A DNA stretch of 64,000 nt from Unio delphinus (GCA_029339505.1 JAQISU010000097.1:6167001-6231000); one strand, 5' to 3'; positions 45,018-56,619 are shown, counted from the stretch's first letter. Numbers and translations: made by a program. Notes: generated by a model from the sequence alone, not told the origin.

Positions 45018-45144
45018 CCGCTTGGCTTTCCCCGAGACTTTATTGTCCAGCCTGTTGACATCACCTATCGTAAAGCTGACACTCTGTATACTTTTGTTCT
45101 GGGACAGAATGGGATGTGTTTCTCCTAACGTCACAATACAAATC
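45018..45144 (-). CDS. ABITRAM: ABITRAM (FAM206A/Simiate) exon 3
   Basis: 127 nt: one base completing a split Arg codon plus 42 codons. The acceptor is TTTTTTATCTTCAG just above 45144 and the donor GTAAATA from 45017 down. It encodes ICIVTLGETHPILSQNKSIQ, then SVSFTIGDVNRLDNKVSGKA and KR. The LxExHPxL and LxNKVSGKxKR elements are hallmarks of ABITRAM. A longer minus-strand ORF (44955-45371) reads through both splice sites and is not itself the gene. Phase 2 at the left boundary and phase 0 at the right match exons 2 and 4 exactly. Confidence 0.85.
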
Positions 45145-46335
45145 CTGAAGATAAAAAAAGAATCTTTGTGAAATAGAATGGATGAAAAATCTCTTAAAGC
45201 ATTAGGACCATAGCAAGGGACCATTTCATAACAGAGGTCATGGTTATATGCTATCCTACGTTTAAAATAAATTATTGTCCCCTGGCCAAACAATGTAATG
45301 TAACTAAGGCGGCATTCTACATTTTTGTATTTTGCATAGGATTTAATTGTTAAAGAAACAGACTTTCCCATTTTGATTTTTCCAACATCATCTAATACTT
45401 AAATTTTTCATATGCATGTATATTATTTAACACAAATGTCAGTTGTCAATATACAAGTGTATTTAAGTCTAGTCTTGATGTAATCAAATTTTCCATTTTT
45501 TCTCTCTCTGTAATCCTAGTCAATGACGACAGGTCATCTCTTAAAAATTTCACTTGTATGCAAAATTTCAATTTAATTTTAGCCCCATCTCCCTTATTTA
45601 GACATCCATTTATGTGGACAAATTACCATGGTCTTGCATATGTAGAGATAAATGAATGTACTGTATTATGAAAATGGTGATATGTTTTTAAAATTGGTGA
45701 CAAAATATTATGGTTGGCAAATTTTGGGACAACAACTTTTTAAAATCCAGTGCCAACCTTGGGAATTGCAATAACATTTTCATAATCCATTTCTGACTGG
45801 CATCATTTTCTTTTAGGACCAACTATACTTTTAATAAAGTCTTGTAATGAAAAGCAAATGCAGTTGTGACAATAAATTCAGGATCAAGAGTGAGAACATG
45901 ATTTTCAAGATCGATAGCAGCTACTTTGGAATCCAAAAGCCAACATTTTCATTTAGGAACCACAATGGATGTCTGATGGCACCATATTAATTAAAGATCA
46001 ACTAGATAGCATAAAAAGTATTTTCTGGAAAACTCCATGTTTAATGACCATCCATGCAGAAGGAGCATTAACAAGATTTTCAATATGGCCACCATGATGT
46101 CTATGAGAGATTTATAGCATCTTCACCTAGGCCCTGTAATGAATGCATATATAAAGTTTCACGGCAATCCTCCCAGTAGTTTAGCAAAAAATTAACAACA
46201 CAAGTTAATGGACAAACAATATAAACAAATGTACAGATAGTTGTTTTCTATGTCAGTCTCTATAGAATCAGGGTTCAAAAGACACATTTATTTTTTTTTT
46301 TATTCCTGTTGATGTTGGGAAATAAAAAGTCTTAC
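45145..46335 (-). other. ABITRAM intron 2
   Basis: 1.2 kb, GT...AG. AT-rich; no repeat family recognised. Confidence 0.7.
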
Positions 46336-46384
46336 CTATTGGAATGGACTAGAATACAGAATGCTTCCTTCTGTCTGTTTTCAT
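46336..46384 (-). CDS. ABITRAM: ABITRAM (FAM206A/Simiate) exon 2
   Basis: A 49-nt micro-exon found by phase and homology. The acceptor is TTATTATTACAG just above 46384 and the donor GTAAGA from 46335 down. The first two bases complete His begun in exon 1, then ENRQKEAFCILVHSN, then AG of a split Arg. The FCILVHSNR element aligns with the conserved HCxLxHSNR region of the family. Too short for ORF-based prediction. Confidence 0.78.
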
Positions 46385-48381
46385 CTGTAATAATAAAATA
46401 AATGTACCCATAAACCAAATATTAATGCAAATTTTTAGTCATGAATTTCTGCCTCAATCCTGGAGATCACTAGCTCCCAAGAGTGTTCTGTTTGATATCC
46501 AGTGTTTTCTGGTCTCACCTACAATGATAGAATTAAAGTGTCCATCCACCTTGCTAGTATCAACATCTTTGAAGCCTTTGAGTAAATCATACTAATCAGA
46601 TTTACAATTACAATTTTCCTGAAACTTTGCACAAATTTTGGAGCTCAGTAAATTGAATCAAAATAAATAAGCGTGTCGCCAATCTCCTTTTCTGGATACT
46701 GTGGAACAATCTAGGATCAGTCCAAGGACAATTGCCAAATCGGAGAAATTATTGGTGTGAAAATGAAGCAAAACAGGAAAAACTGGGGCAACTTTTTACT
46801 GACATTGTTTTCTTCCTGTAAAGTGAAAATTTATTTGGTTGAGAAATAAAAGAAATTATCCAAAAACTCAACTCCTTATGTGGACTTTGAGAGATAAACA
46901 TTAAAATAGTGATGGGAATCGGTCAGAAATTTATAATCGATAATCAGTTCCCCTTAACCAACTGATCATCGATTATAATCGGTTAATAAGAGCAAATTTT
47001 AATTTCTTTTAAACAGTTATATCTTTGATCAAGAGTTCAATGTTTATAAATGTACAATAGTAATTTTTTTTAATGACACATATACTTTAACCTGACAATA
47101 ATATTACATTGTGTATTACTTTTGTTCTACAACTTTGTTAAATTAACGCAACTTTTTATGGTTGATCAGTCATATGTAACTGAAATACTGCTACAATCCC
47201 CTGATTTTTTTTTCGTTGACATATTATGTGTCCATAATTTAAAGTATAGAAGGACAGGTTTTTCTTGTTTGTCATTGTTATTAATCCTACAAAAGATGTT
47301 GCAATTTAACTGAAACAAATCAACAATTTAACAAATTGACCATGGAAGAATGACTATATCTTCCTAATTATGAATCATAAGGTTTCATATTTGTAGTTGT
47401 GAAGGGAATTAATAAATTTCAGGTCAACTTTAGTGGCTGGGAGTTTTACTAACTTTTGTGCTTTGCATACACCTAAAAAGTAGTCTCCCTTTACACACAA
47501 CTGATTATGGAGTTCACAATTGATTATCTTATCAACCAACTGATGATCGATTATAATTGATAATCGGAACAACACTACATTACAGGCAATATGACAAACT
47601 CGACAATTAAAATTTTCCTTGGGGTAGAGATAATGGCTAATTAGTTAAACTGAGAATTTATTTTCAGTAATATCCTTCCTGAGCAGTCAGGAAAATTATA
47701 TTTACTGAAGGAACAGGCAATTACTCTGCATAAACTATCTTTGTCCAATGTGAAAAAATTATTTATTTTCTTAATCAGAAGCTTTGATAGTCGTTCAGTT
47801 TTTGTTAATCCAGATTATTCCTGTACATTTTTTTTTTATTTTAGTATAATTTATTTAGTTTTTAAATAATGTTCCTTCTTCTTAAATACGTTTATAATAA
47901 CAGACTGCCCACAAAATTCATGAATCTCAATATATGATGATGAAAGTGCATGAGCAGCAAGTTTAGTTTTGTTGATTTTCCCATGTATTGCCATGAATCA
48001 TTTAGTAAATATCGGTCTTTATTCTGATACTTTTTGCTTTCATTCAGTTTCGTTTCACTGTTGATTACATCTCAATAAACTATTATCGAATGATGTCGCT
48101 ACATAAACTCGCTAAAAAATGAGCAATAAATAGGTAAACAAAAACCGATAAAATTCGCATCAAAAGCACTGAAATTATAGCTTATTTTGTTTTTGATTAT
48201 GAATAAATCCAATGGATTACCATTGAAAAACCATATAAAGTTATGAGCCAAAATGGGATATGAACATATAATAAATTATTTTATAATAATAATAACCGCG
48301 AAAATACATAACTTTTGTAGTGGACATAATAAATAAGGTTTCACATGAAAATAATGTCACAAACAAAAACCTATTACTAAC
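46385..48381 (-). other. ABITRAM intron 1
   Basis: 2.0 kb, GT...AG. It contains a possible hAT-type MITE at 46908-47576; otherwise AT-rich. Confidence 0.7.
46908..47576. mobile_element. Possible hAT-like non-autonomous DNA transposon (669 bp)
   Basis: The left end AGTGATGGGAATCGG and the reverse-complemented right end AGTGTTGTTCCGATTATC begin alike. Subterminal ATAATCGAT-ATCAG sequences are shared in inverted orientation, with an internal CCAACTGATxATCGATTATAAT copy at each end. No clear 8-bp target duplication and no transposase. Confidence 0.4.
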
Positions 48382-48466
48382 GTAAATAGTATTTCTTCTT
48401 GAAATATCTGTCTACAACAGAAGGATATTTGTTCTGATATAGTTCCTGAGATTTTGTAACTTCCAT
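48382..48466 (-). CDS. ABITRAM: ABITRAM (FAM206A/Simiate) exon 1 with start codon
   Basis: 85 nt from ATG (48466) to donor GTTAGT (from 48381 down), ending one base into a His codon. It encodes MEVTKSQELYQNKYPSVVDR then YFKKKYYL. The PS-VDRYF element near the N-terminus is conserved in the family. Together the four exons give 136 residues; family members are about 180, so one C-terminal exon remains unfound. Sequence upstream (48467-48690) is the likely 5' UTR and promoter; no TATA box is obvious. Confidence 0.78.
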
Positions 48467-48693
48467 TTCACAGCATTTTTCCGAAACGATGATATTAAAA
48501 GAGTCACCTCCCTTGAATAATGCAAGCGCTCGCTTGTTCAACATTCGAAACAGTATGGGATGTTTCCTATGCGAGTCGAATAACTTTTGAATCTGAAAAC
48601 GCTTTGAGATAATTGAACACAGGTCACGATTATTTTTCGTACATAGTCCCTACCTTTGTCTCTAAGAACTGAACTTTTCATTATGTCCAAATG

Positions 48694-48792
48694 TAGACCA
48701 ACTTTGGTCTCTAAACCTTTTTTTTATTTTGACTTTGCGGCTAGCCGCAAAAGTCAAAATAAAAAAAAGGTTTAGAGACCAAAGTTGGTCTA
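48694..48792. mobile_element. 99-bp near-perfect palindrome with 9-bp target duplication (foldback MITE)
   Basis: Arms of about 49 bp (outer end TAGACCAACTTTGGTCTC) meet at GCGGCTAGCCGC. The only asymmetry seen is one extra A. It is flanked by direct copies of GTCCAAATG at 48685-48693 and 48793-48801. A 9-bp duplication fits Mutator-type (MULE) transposition. It lies 228 bp upstream of the ABITRAM start codon. Confidence 0.88.
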
Positions 48793-48801
48793 GTCCAAAT
48801 G

Positions 48802-49177
48802 ATGATAAAATATCTTCAAAGATGAATTTTTGTTACGACTCTATGGTCTATAAGTAACAAAAACAAAAAAAACTAAAAACAAAAAAAAAAAGGAGAAAAT
48901 CAACTTTTGTAAAAATTAAGATATTTTTTCTCATAGAAACAAAATGGAAATGTAAAAGAACTTTCAGTATTGCGATTCAAATGTCAGATGGTCATAAAAG
49001 TTATATGCAAGTCCAAATGTATGAAGTTCGAATTGAATCCCAGTGGTATTCCGAATAAGTTCCGATATTGAATGTGCTAAGCTTGTGTCTCGAACTGGTA
49101 ATAAGGAGTAAACACTTTCCTGGAAAGACATTTGTACCCTGGCTCTTATGAAAGGACGAACATTAAACATAACTATT
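48802..49177 (+). other. No gene seen
   Basis: AT-rich spacer with A-runs (48864-48891). It leads into the Polinton relic. Confidence 0.5.
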
Positions 49178-49560
49178 TACCAAACAGTGGACGGAATTCC
49201 ATCGTTGGTACAAACAACGAATACCACATTTACCACCACCGAATCATAATCTCACCGTGATGTCACATTTACAATAAGACATACATTCGTTGTCAGAAAA
49301 TTGATGTCGTTGTCGTTGATGTCGTTGTCGTTGTCGTTGATGGATCAGATTTGTCAGAAAACGCTATGGCCAATCTTTACAAGAACTTCAAGTGGGTTTT
49401 TTTTTTCTTCAAAAAGCTTTTGATCAGGCGCCTAAACTTATGGAAGATATCAAGAATGTCAAGAAAAGCAAAGAAAAACAAGTTGATAGATTAAACAAAC
49501 ACATCGATGGAAGAAAAGAAAGAAACTACTCATAGACGAGACAAATTGAAAGCCTGGGTA
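49178..49560 (+). pseudogene. Relic of Polinton LVP/Pro-rich protein gene
   Basis: Nucleotide similarity to 6808-7260. GGAATTCCATCGTTGGTACA matches GGAATACCATCGTTGGCAAG, and CATTTACCACCA matches CATTTACCACCC. Further along, GATTTGTCAGAAAACG with AAAAAGCTTT matches GATTTGTCCGAAACCG with CGAAAAGCTG, and AATTGAAAGCCTGGGTAAAA matches AACTCAAAACTTGGGTTAAA. Stops and frameshifts are numerous. A short GTTGTCGTTGAT tandem repeat (49301-49340) is inserted. Confidence 0.75.
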
Positions 49561-49944
49561 AAATGGTAGTCATCGACCAATATCTTTCATTTATAGTCGT
49601 ACAATCTAGATTACAAATATTTGTTTTATGTCGTCCATGTTGTTTCAAAATCAGCTTGGGTGATTCCTTATGCTTCTAAAGGAAGTTCCTAGTCAGTGTC
49701 AGCCTACAAGTTGTCTTGAAACAAAGTTGTCGACACTATGATGGCAACCAGACTAAGGCTACACATTTCTTAGACAATCTTTTTTAAAGAGAACTGAAAA
49801 ATACATTAATTTCTTCACCACTGAAAATGCTGAAACAAATTTCCAATGTCACATTTTTCTCAGAGTTTGTTTTCTATTCTGGGTGAATCACCAAATTAGC
49901 ACCGAATTCAAGAGACATTATCAACAACAATCCACAGGACGTCC
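49561..49944 (+). pseudogene. Relic of Polinton integrase gene
   Basis: Similar to the core of the integrase at 7476. TACAAATATTTGTTTTATGT matches TACAAATATTTGTTTTGTGT. Then come GCTTGGGTGATTCC, AAAGTTGTCGACACT, TTCTTCACCACTGAAAATGC (against TTTTTCACCACCGAAAATCC), and a YNQ-type segment ending CCACAGGACGTCC. The N-terminal part and the chromodomain are absent, and multiple stops and frameshifts interrupt the frame. Confidence 0.75.
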
Positions 49945-50970
49945 TTGATTACTAAGAATATGATGCACCAAGATTCTTGCGAATGTTCAAATTTAGGTTT
50001 GTTTGCCATGCCGCCGACTATGATGACTATGAAAAAATCTGAATGGATAGAATTTCATCCCGTCTCGTCTTTGACTGCTTCAGCAATTGTCGAACGTTCT
50101 CAAAACGGACATCGTCCATCAAGTACCGATGACAAAGTAGCTCTTGTCAACAACTTCATGCATTCGTTGTTCAGAGTTGAAGACTCGTACTTGAATAACA
50201 AACTGGTCAAAATCAACATGGATACGCATCCTTGACGAGCTTAAAAAATCTCTTGACGTACGGAAATGAAGACAAGAACACACATGTGGATGCTTCTTTG
50301 GTATGAAAGAAGTTCAAAGACACAGAAAGCGTAGTTCTGAACTGATTGATTGTTTGAATTCGGCTTGTAGTTGTAAGATAAGTATCTATTGAAAGGGATG
50401 TACGCCTTAGACTGATCAAATATTTACCGTTTTCATTTCTATGGACATACTTACGAGTACAAAATCATCACCGAAGAAGCCAGACTATACGTGCACTATG
50501 TCTAAATTTTACCCAGAAACGACATCAATCATATTTTGAGCAGAACGACAGCCAAGCATTGTCGCTGGACTCCGATCCAACATCGAAGATCATCTTTTCC
50601 AAAGACAGTTACTCAAACGTTTACTCATCGGCATCATCAGCAGCAATTTAGCCCTCAATGGAACGTACGATTAGAATCCGTTCGAGTTTAAAAACTTCAG
50701 CATGTCCAATATAGAAGACAATCGAGATGACCAGACATTGTGTAACAGACCCTTCGAACCTAACTTTGCTCGGAAAAAAGTACTTGAGGTCTTACTTGTC
50801 GCTGTATGAAGCCATGGTACAATTAACTACCAACAACATCCAAGGCATTTCGTTTGACGATTATGCAGGAGGATAAGCTTTTGTGGGCTTTTTATTTAAC
50901 TCCAGACCATGGCAGCGGCAAGGAACATTGCAGTTTACAGACGCTCTGATAATTTGATAATACTCTAGAA
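49945..50970 (+). pseudogene. Relic of Polinton major capsid protein (double jelly-roll type)
   Basis: The best-preserved part is an open frame of 96 residues (49945-50235). It contains MPPTMMTMKKSEWIEFHPVS and VNNFMHSLFRVEDSYLNNKL, hallmarks of the Polinton major capsid protein family, with an internal deletion between them. Homology continues in shifted frames: TYGNEDKNTHVDASL (about 50256-50310), YEYKIITEEARLYVHYV (about 50448), NPFEFKNFSMSNIEDN (about 50676) and RSYLSLYEAMVQLTTN (about 50790), with several stops. The capsid protein forms the icosahedral shell; this copy cannot encode one. Its position after the integrase relic suggests the gene order of the intact family, with intervening genes deleted. 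Confidence 0.75.
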
Positions 50971-51597
50971 AATAACAGCTTGAGAAGCAATGGAAGATAA
51001 CGATAAAGCTTTGGCATATGGGGGCTCTTGGAGTAGGACGACAATATTTTTGAGCCAGAACAATTTTAAAAAAAAAATACAGAAAAATAAGATAAAGAGA
51101 CAGTCATAATGCAGAGATGGCCAGTTGAAGAATAACATTTAGCCTCATGTATCGCAAAGGACCTGGCTAAATGAATTACAACTCTTATCCATGAACATTG
51201 CTTTGAATGTCAAAATGATTATTCCAGCCAGATTTTAAAAAGAAAAACATATGTATTATGATGAGCCAAAGAAAACAATTGCAAAGTTTGGCGTCTTACC
51301 TTGGAGTCTCATCTTCGAAGATACAATGCTTAACAAATTGTATAAAAACATGAGTGACCATTCTTCCCCTCCACTGAAATCTCTGAAGATTCAATACATC
51401 GAAGCGTTTTGAAAATAGAAATTTTGAAAATAGAAAACTCTTTTGAAATAGAATGAAAAGTAGAACTGTAGAGTTTCAAGGAAAAGTCTGATTAGAATTG
51501 GTGCTTTATTATTAAATGTGAAAATAATGGATACATGGGAATGACATTCCATCTCACGCACATTTGATATCATGTAGTGTGTGCTAAATATGAACTT
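50971..51597 (+). other. Unassigned; possible further relic sequence
   Basis: Frames are broken by stops; no homology recognised. It may still be Polinton-derived because it continues directly from the capsid relic. Confidence 0.35.
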
Positions 51598-52015
51598 CCT
51601 CATCGCAACCTTAAAGACAGTCAAACCTATGTCATCAGCATAGATGACAGTCAAACCTATGTCATCAGCATAGATGACAATTCAGCACAGATGACAGTCA
51701 AACCTATGTCATCAGCATAGATGACAGTCAAGCCTATGTCATCAGCATAGATGACAATTCAGCACAGATGACAGTCAAAACTATGTCATCAGCATAGATG
51801 ACAGTCAAACCTATGTCATCAGCATAGATGACAATTCAGCACAGATGACAGTCAAAACTATATTATCAGCATAGATGACAGTCAAACCTATGTCAACAGG
51901 ACAGATTACAGTTCAGTACAGATGACAGTCAAACCTATGTCATCAGCACAACTGACAGTCAAACCTATGTCATCAGCACAGATGACAGTCAAACCTATGT
52001 CATCAGCACAGAGTC
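51598..52015 (+). repeat. 30-bp minisatellite, about 13 copies with variants
   Basis: Unit GATGACAGTCAAACCTATGT then CATCAGCATA, alternating with a shortened form ending CAATTCAGCACA. Confidence 0.93.
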
Positions 52016-52352
52016 ATCAATCAGGAACCGATTCGGCAGCCGTCTACTTTCTCAACGATCACAGTTTTGACTATTTTTGATTTTTATGAAAGAAGACATT
52101 ATTTACTTTTGTGTTAGAAAAATGCCGTATGGACCCGATTCAATAATGTGAGATTACAAGGTAAAGATTCAATGGTTTGTGGACAATTTTTGTGTATTTT
52201 CTTCTTCATTAACGCAGTTTTAAGTGTTGCTTAGAACATTTTGTGACTTCTTGTGATTGTGAATACTCTAGAAACAATCATAACGTAGAAAAATGTTTTT
52301 GTGATAAATATGGTTCTCATTTGCCTTTAGGTAGGAAACCTAGTTTGCATCG
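52016..52352 (+). other. No gene seen
   Basis: AT-rich spacer. Confidence 0.5.
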
Positions 52353-52749
52353 GTGGCCATATTATATATTGAAGTTCACGAAGGAGAAAAGGAAGACCAC
52401 CTAGATCAGCAAATATCAGTAGATATGGGTCTTCAGAACGCCACAGAGGACTCCAAGAAGGCCAGTAACTTTATAAGTGCCGTAAAATACCATGGAGATC
52501 CCCGAAGTCCCTTTAACCAAGACAACAACAATGGCAATTTGGGGTAAAAATCCTCTCGATCTATTACCCTGGGTTTTATGAACAACACCCCTGTCTACCC
52601 TGGTGGAGACCGCTGAACAGTTAACAACAATTATTGGGTTTGAAGCATTCCCAGAGAAACAGTATGAGGAAACATGGAGCGTGGCAGAATGTATCGAAGA
52701 GCACATAGCCAGCAAAGGTTTCATTTTCTCATCCGGAAAGCCCTTCTAA
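52353..52749 (+). pseudogene. Possible coding remnant of unknown gene
   Basis: An ORF (52353-52547; first ATG at 52425) with coding-like composition (HEGEKEDHLDQQISVDMG) is followed, one frame over, by an open stretch from about 52580 to TAA at 52747-52749. The second part reads ETAEQLTTIIGFEAFPEKQY and continues with AECIEEHIASKGFIFSSGKP. The region is richer in GC and less repetitive than its surroundings. I do not recognise it. It could be a decayed mobile-element gene, a processed pseudogene, or exons of an unknown gene; GGG-GTAAAA after the first part could be a donor. Confidence 0.3.
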
Positions 52750-54981
52750 GCTGTTACGAATCAAATGCCTCATTATATAAGTGTTCCAGTTTGGCTAGGA
52801 TACCGGACTTGATAAAACTACACAGAACCTAATTTGATCCTGTATGCTTAATTTCTAATATTGACGTAAAAATTAAGGAGTTCCTTTCACTTATACAATT
52901 CAGACTATTTTAGTTCATAATATGTACGCCGTGTACACTAAATTCCAGACTATATAGGGATGAATAGGTACATTTTTAACTAACATTGATTGGCCTGCAT
53001 AGATCCGACCTGTCAATCAAATCCACAGATGTTGACCAATCGGATAAGAGCGTCCGGTGCTACGGTAACATCCGCCATGTTTTACCCACAAACAAACTTG
53101 TGGTGAGAATACAGGTGCATTACAGACTTACATGATTTTTTTGTAAATATGTACAAAATGGTGCTTCTGTGTGCATGGGGATCATGCAATGCAGATGAGA
53201 GATATCAGGGAAGGTTGGATATAGTCGTTTTAAACAGGAACAGTGGTGAAATTAAGTAGTTTGAAATCCTATAGGGACTTAATTAGCCCTACTACATGGG
53301 AGCAAAATCCACTGACACTGCAACAATATATATTTATTTTTCAATATCATACACATTCATTAGTAAAAGAAATGCAGATAAGAAATGTCAGATACTGCTG
53401 TTTTTTTTTCTTAAATGCTGCTGTCTGAGATTACAGCTTATGTGAGCTTACCTCATCCAAATATATCCAATTACGTAATTTAACATTTGTTTTTGCCACG
53501 TGTACTTCTTGAACAGTGTGTATATAATGAATTTCTAAATGAATCATGTATTTTGCTCACAGGAAATTTGTCTACAGAACGAAAACCAATCTATTCGCAT
53601 TACCTCCACTTTTTGTATACTGGATTCACTGTATGGTTGACAAAGAAGGCTGCTAATTTAATTTTTTTCCGCGATCATTCGTAAGATCTCGGTCAATCTT
53701 AGTTTCGTAAGTAGCCGCAGTAATCCGAATGGTTGTTATCGACATACATTCAAGGTATGATCCATATGACTGACCTGGAAGTTGCGAATGTATTTGCTTT
53801 GTTGCGAAGTTATTTAATTTTAATACCCATGGCAATAATGTAAACAAATCCGGTTTGCTGCATCGCTCAGTTGGATTTGCATCTGCTGTTATAAAAGGTA
53901 AAATAGTGAATGCCAATCTAGTGCTAGTCTGCCATTGTCAAAATCCATAGCGATCGATAATTTTCGTCCGAAAGTTTTGTGTTTACAGCTAAGGTGCAGA
54001 TCATTCAGCAAAACAGTTTGGTAAAACTACTTTAGCATTAAATTTCAGAAGACCGATTAATATTTTATTTTAGACTGGTAAAGGCGCCAATATGACATTA
54101 TCACGTCTAATTATGTTGTCGAAATCCATACATTCGTCTCAGACCTCTTATATTTTAATAAGCAACGAATAAATTCGACTGAAGCCATATTTGGACAGAC
54201 GTACCAATTTTGCCCCAATGACTCTTGGTCAAAAGGATCGAAAACGGCCACCATATTGGTGATTGCAACAACTTAAAAAAAAGCTCCAAAATGAGCAGCG
54301 AATAGAATACTGTGCACGAATTTTATTGGATTCTTTGGACCAATCAGATTCACATGAAGTGATATGTTTGCTTGTTGTCATGTCAAAAATATTAAACTAC
54401 ACACACTATATGTCAATGTCAAGCATTATAATTCTGTGTTAAAAACTATTACATGGATATATTAACATAAATAACACAATATGCATATGGCACAAATATA
54501 TCGATATTTCTTCTTTCAGGATATAGTGAATTCCCTTTTAAGTGTGTCATCGGACTTTATACGGAAAAAAAATCAAACATAAATAGAAGTATTTATTGTT
54601 TAGCTTGCCACGTTTCTAGAAATGCAGAGTTTCGCCTTGCTCACTAATTTACCAGCATAAAAAATATATATCGGATTCCGTATACATTAATGCAACGCCT
54701 CCTTATTCCATAAACAATTTCTACGGAAAGATATATAGTTAATTATGTTTCATTTTATATGTTTCCTATCATTGCCATTTTCATAATGCCTCTCATCTCT
54801 TTGACCTACATTATCTAGCTGTCAGGTACTTTCGATCTCTCTGCCTGTCTGTCTCCCTCTCTCCCTCCATCCTTCTCTTTTTTCTTTCTCCCTCCCTCCT
54901 TCCCTCGCTCAGTCCTTTCTCTCTCTGTCAGTGTCCTGCAAATTTCAAAAAATCTTTTCTGTCCTCGTCTGTGTGTGTGTG

Positions 54982-54987
<6 letters not shown>
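52750..54987 (+). other. No gene confidently seen
   Basis: Mixed sequence. A short open stretch at 53157-53260 (ATGGTGCTTCTGTGTGCATG, C-x4-C start) faintly resembles the beginning of a THAP-type zinc finger but is too short to call. From 54830 the DNA becomes CT-rich. Confidence 0.4.
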
Positions 54988-55047
<60 letters not shown>

Positions 55048-55120
55048 TGCCAGTGTCCTGTAAAAGTTTGTTAAATCTTTGTCTCTGTATGTGTGTGTTT
55101 CCATTTCACCCTCACCCCCA

Positions 55121-55186
<66 letters not shown>
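54988..55186 (+). repeat. Two (CT)n microsatellites in a local duplication
   Basis: (CT)n at 54988-55044 and 55124-55186. Each is preceded by a GTGTCCTG...AAATCTTT...CTGT-GTGTGTGT segment, so a unit of about 130 bp was duplicated. Confidence 0.9.
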
Positions 55187-55189
<3 letters not shown>

Positions 55190-55302
55190 GATTTTAACAA
55201 ATTACGCAAGCATCTCTCTCAATGGTCTCCATGTTTGCATGACGTTTTCTTTGCGATGGATGATAATGGGTAAACTAACATCCATCCTGAGACTATCTCC
55301 TT

Positions 55303-55403
55303 ATGCACTTGGACTGGTGCTCTATCCTAGTTCCATGCACTTGGACTGGTGCACTGTCCTAGTTCCATGCACTTGGACTGGTGCACTGTCCTAGTTCCAT
55401 GCA
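55303..55403 (+). repeat. 32-bp minisatellite, 3 copies
   Basis: Unit ATGCACTTGGACTGGTGCAC then TGTCCTAGTTCC. Confidence 0.92.
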
Positions 55404-56137
55404 AGTTCCCTCTGTTTTTTAAATTACTATTTCTTTTTCTCTCCGTTTCAGTGAATCTCTGGCTGTCTGCCTCTGCTACATATATCTGATTTAATTTAAT
55501 TATTTGTTTGTTATTTGTTTAAACGAAATTGTACTGTGATCTTGTTTACTTGATTTGGCAGTTTTTCAATTTTTGTTTTAGTTCCCGGCCTTGATTCAGA
55601 AATCACTGAGACAAGTAAATAACTTTCTAATTTTTGTTTTATTCTCAGAGTAAAACGATTGGTTTTTGTCAAGGTCATATTGGGAATCTCTCTCTCTAAT
55701 TAAACCTGTAAACGTTTAACTTGATAATTTATTATTAGTTATCTTTCCGAAGTACAATTTGCATTATTACTAAAGTTGTTGCCCATATTTTCCTCATACT
55801 TTCTTAACCTGAAGATTTAAGTACTGCGCTAACACTAAAGATAGCTACAGGGTGTTTAAAAAATGTCTTTCAACTTTAAATTAATTCATTTCGTGAATCG
55901 AATCTTCAAAGAAATTGAACTTGTTCACTTTTATACGGAATTTTTTCCTCGCATCTGATTTTGTTTACAGCATCTCCATATGTGCAAACCCGAATTTTAT
56001 ATCAGTTATATAAAACTACACTCATGATTCAGTCTCATGATTCAGTCTCAAATAGTCCGATATTATGTTTAGGTTATCCATGGCATACATGCATCCAAAA
56101 CTTTCTTCCACATTTTTTCACCGTTAAAAAGTCATTA
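55404..56137 (+). other. No gene seen
   Basis: AT-rich spacer. Confidence 0.5.
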
Positions 56138-56302
56138 TATATGTATGTATGTATGTATGCATGTATGTATGTATGTATTTATGTATGTATGTATGTATGT
56201 ATGTATGTATGTATGTATGTATGTATGTATGTATGTATGTATGTATGTAGGTAGGTAGGTAGGTAGGTAGGTAGGTAGGTAGGTAGGTAGGGTGTGTGTG
56301 TG
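56138..56302 (+). repeat. (GTAT)n-(GTAG)n-(GT)n compound microsatellite
   Basis: Tetranucleotide GTAT repeats pass into GTAG repeats and a short GT tract that abuts the tail of an inverted SINE-A. Confidence 0.95.
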
Positions 56303-56533
56303 TGATTTATATTTTAACGTAGCTTGAAAAGAATTCAGTCATTTCGCTATGTTGTCTGCAATGTGGCAGTTTAAAGTGATGCATCATGATGACATCATGT
56401 CCCACCCATGATGCATGTTGCCGCAAACACGTGACATCATGTCCCACCCAGTCACATTATCCTGACACCAGTCCGACCAGTCCTAACACTAGCAGCTTAA
56501 TGCTGAGCGCAAAGCGAAGCAGCTGCTAGTGCC

Positions 56534-56536
<3 letters not shown>

Positions 56537-56616
<80 letters not shown>
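56537..56616 (+). repeat. (AT)n microsatellite
   Basis: AT tract inside the SINE; integration site of the solo LTR. Confidence 0.93.

Positions 56617-56619
<3 letters not shown>

Noticed and set aside
44955..45371. 138-codon minus-strand ORF as a stand-alone gene
   Set aside because: Only 45018-45144 is coding-like. The ORF extends through a good acceptor and donor, so the flanks are intron.
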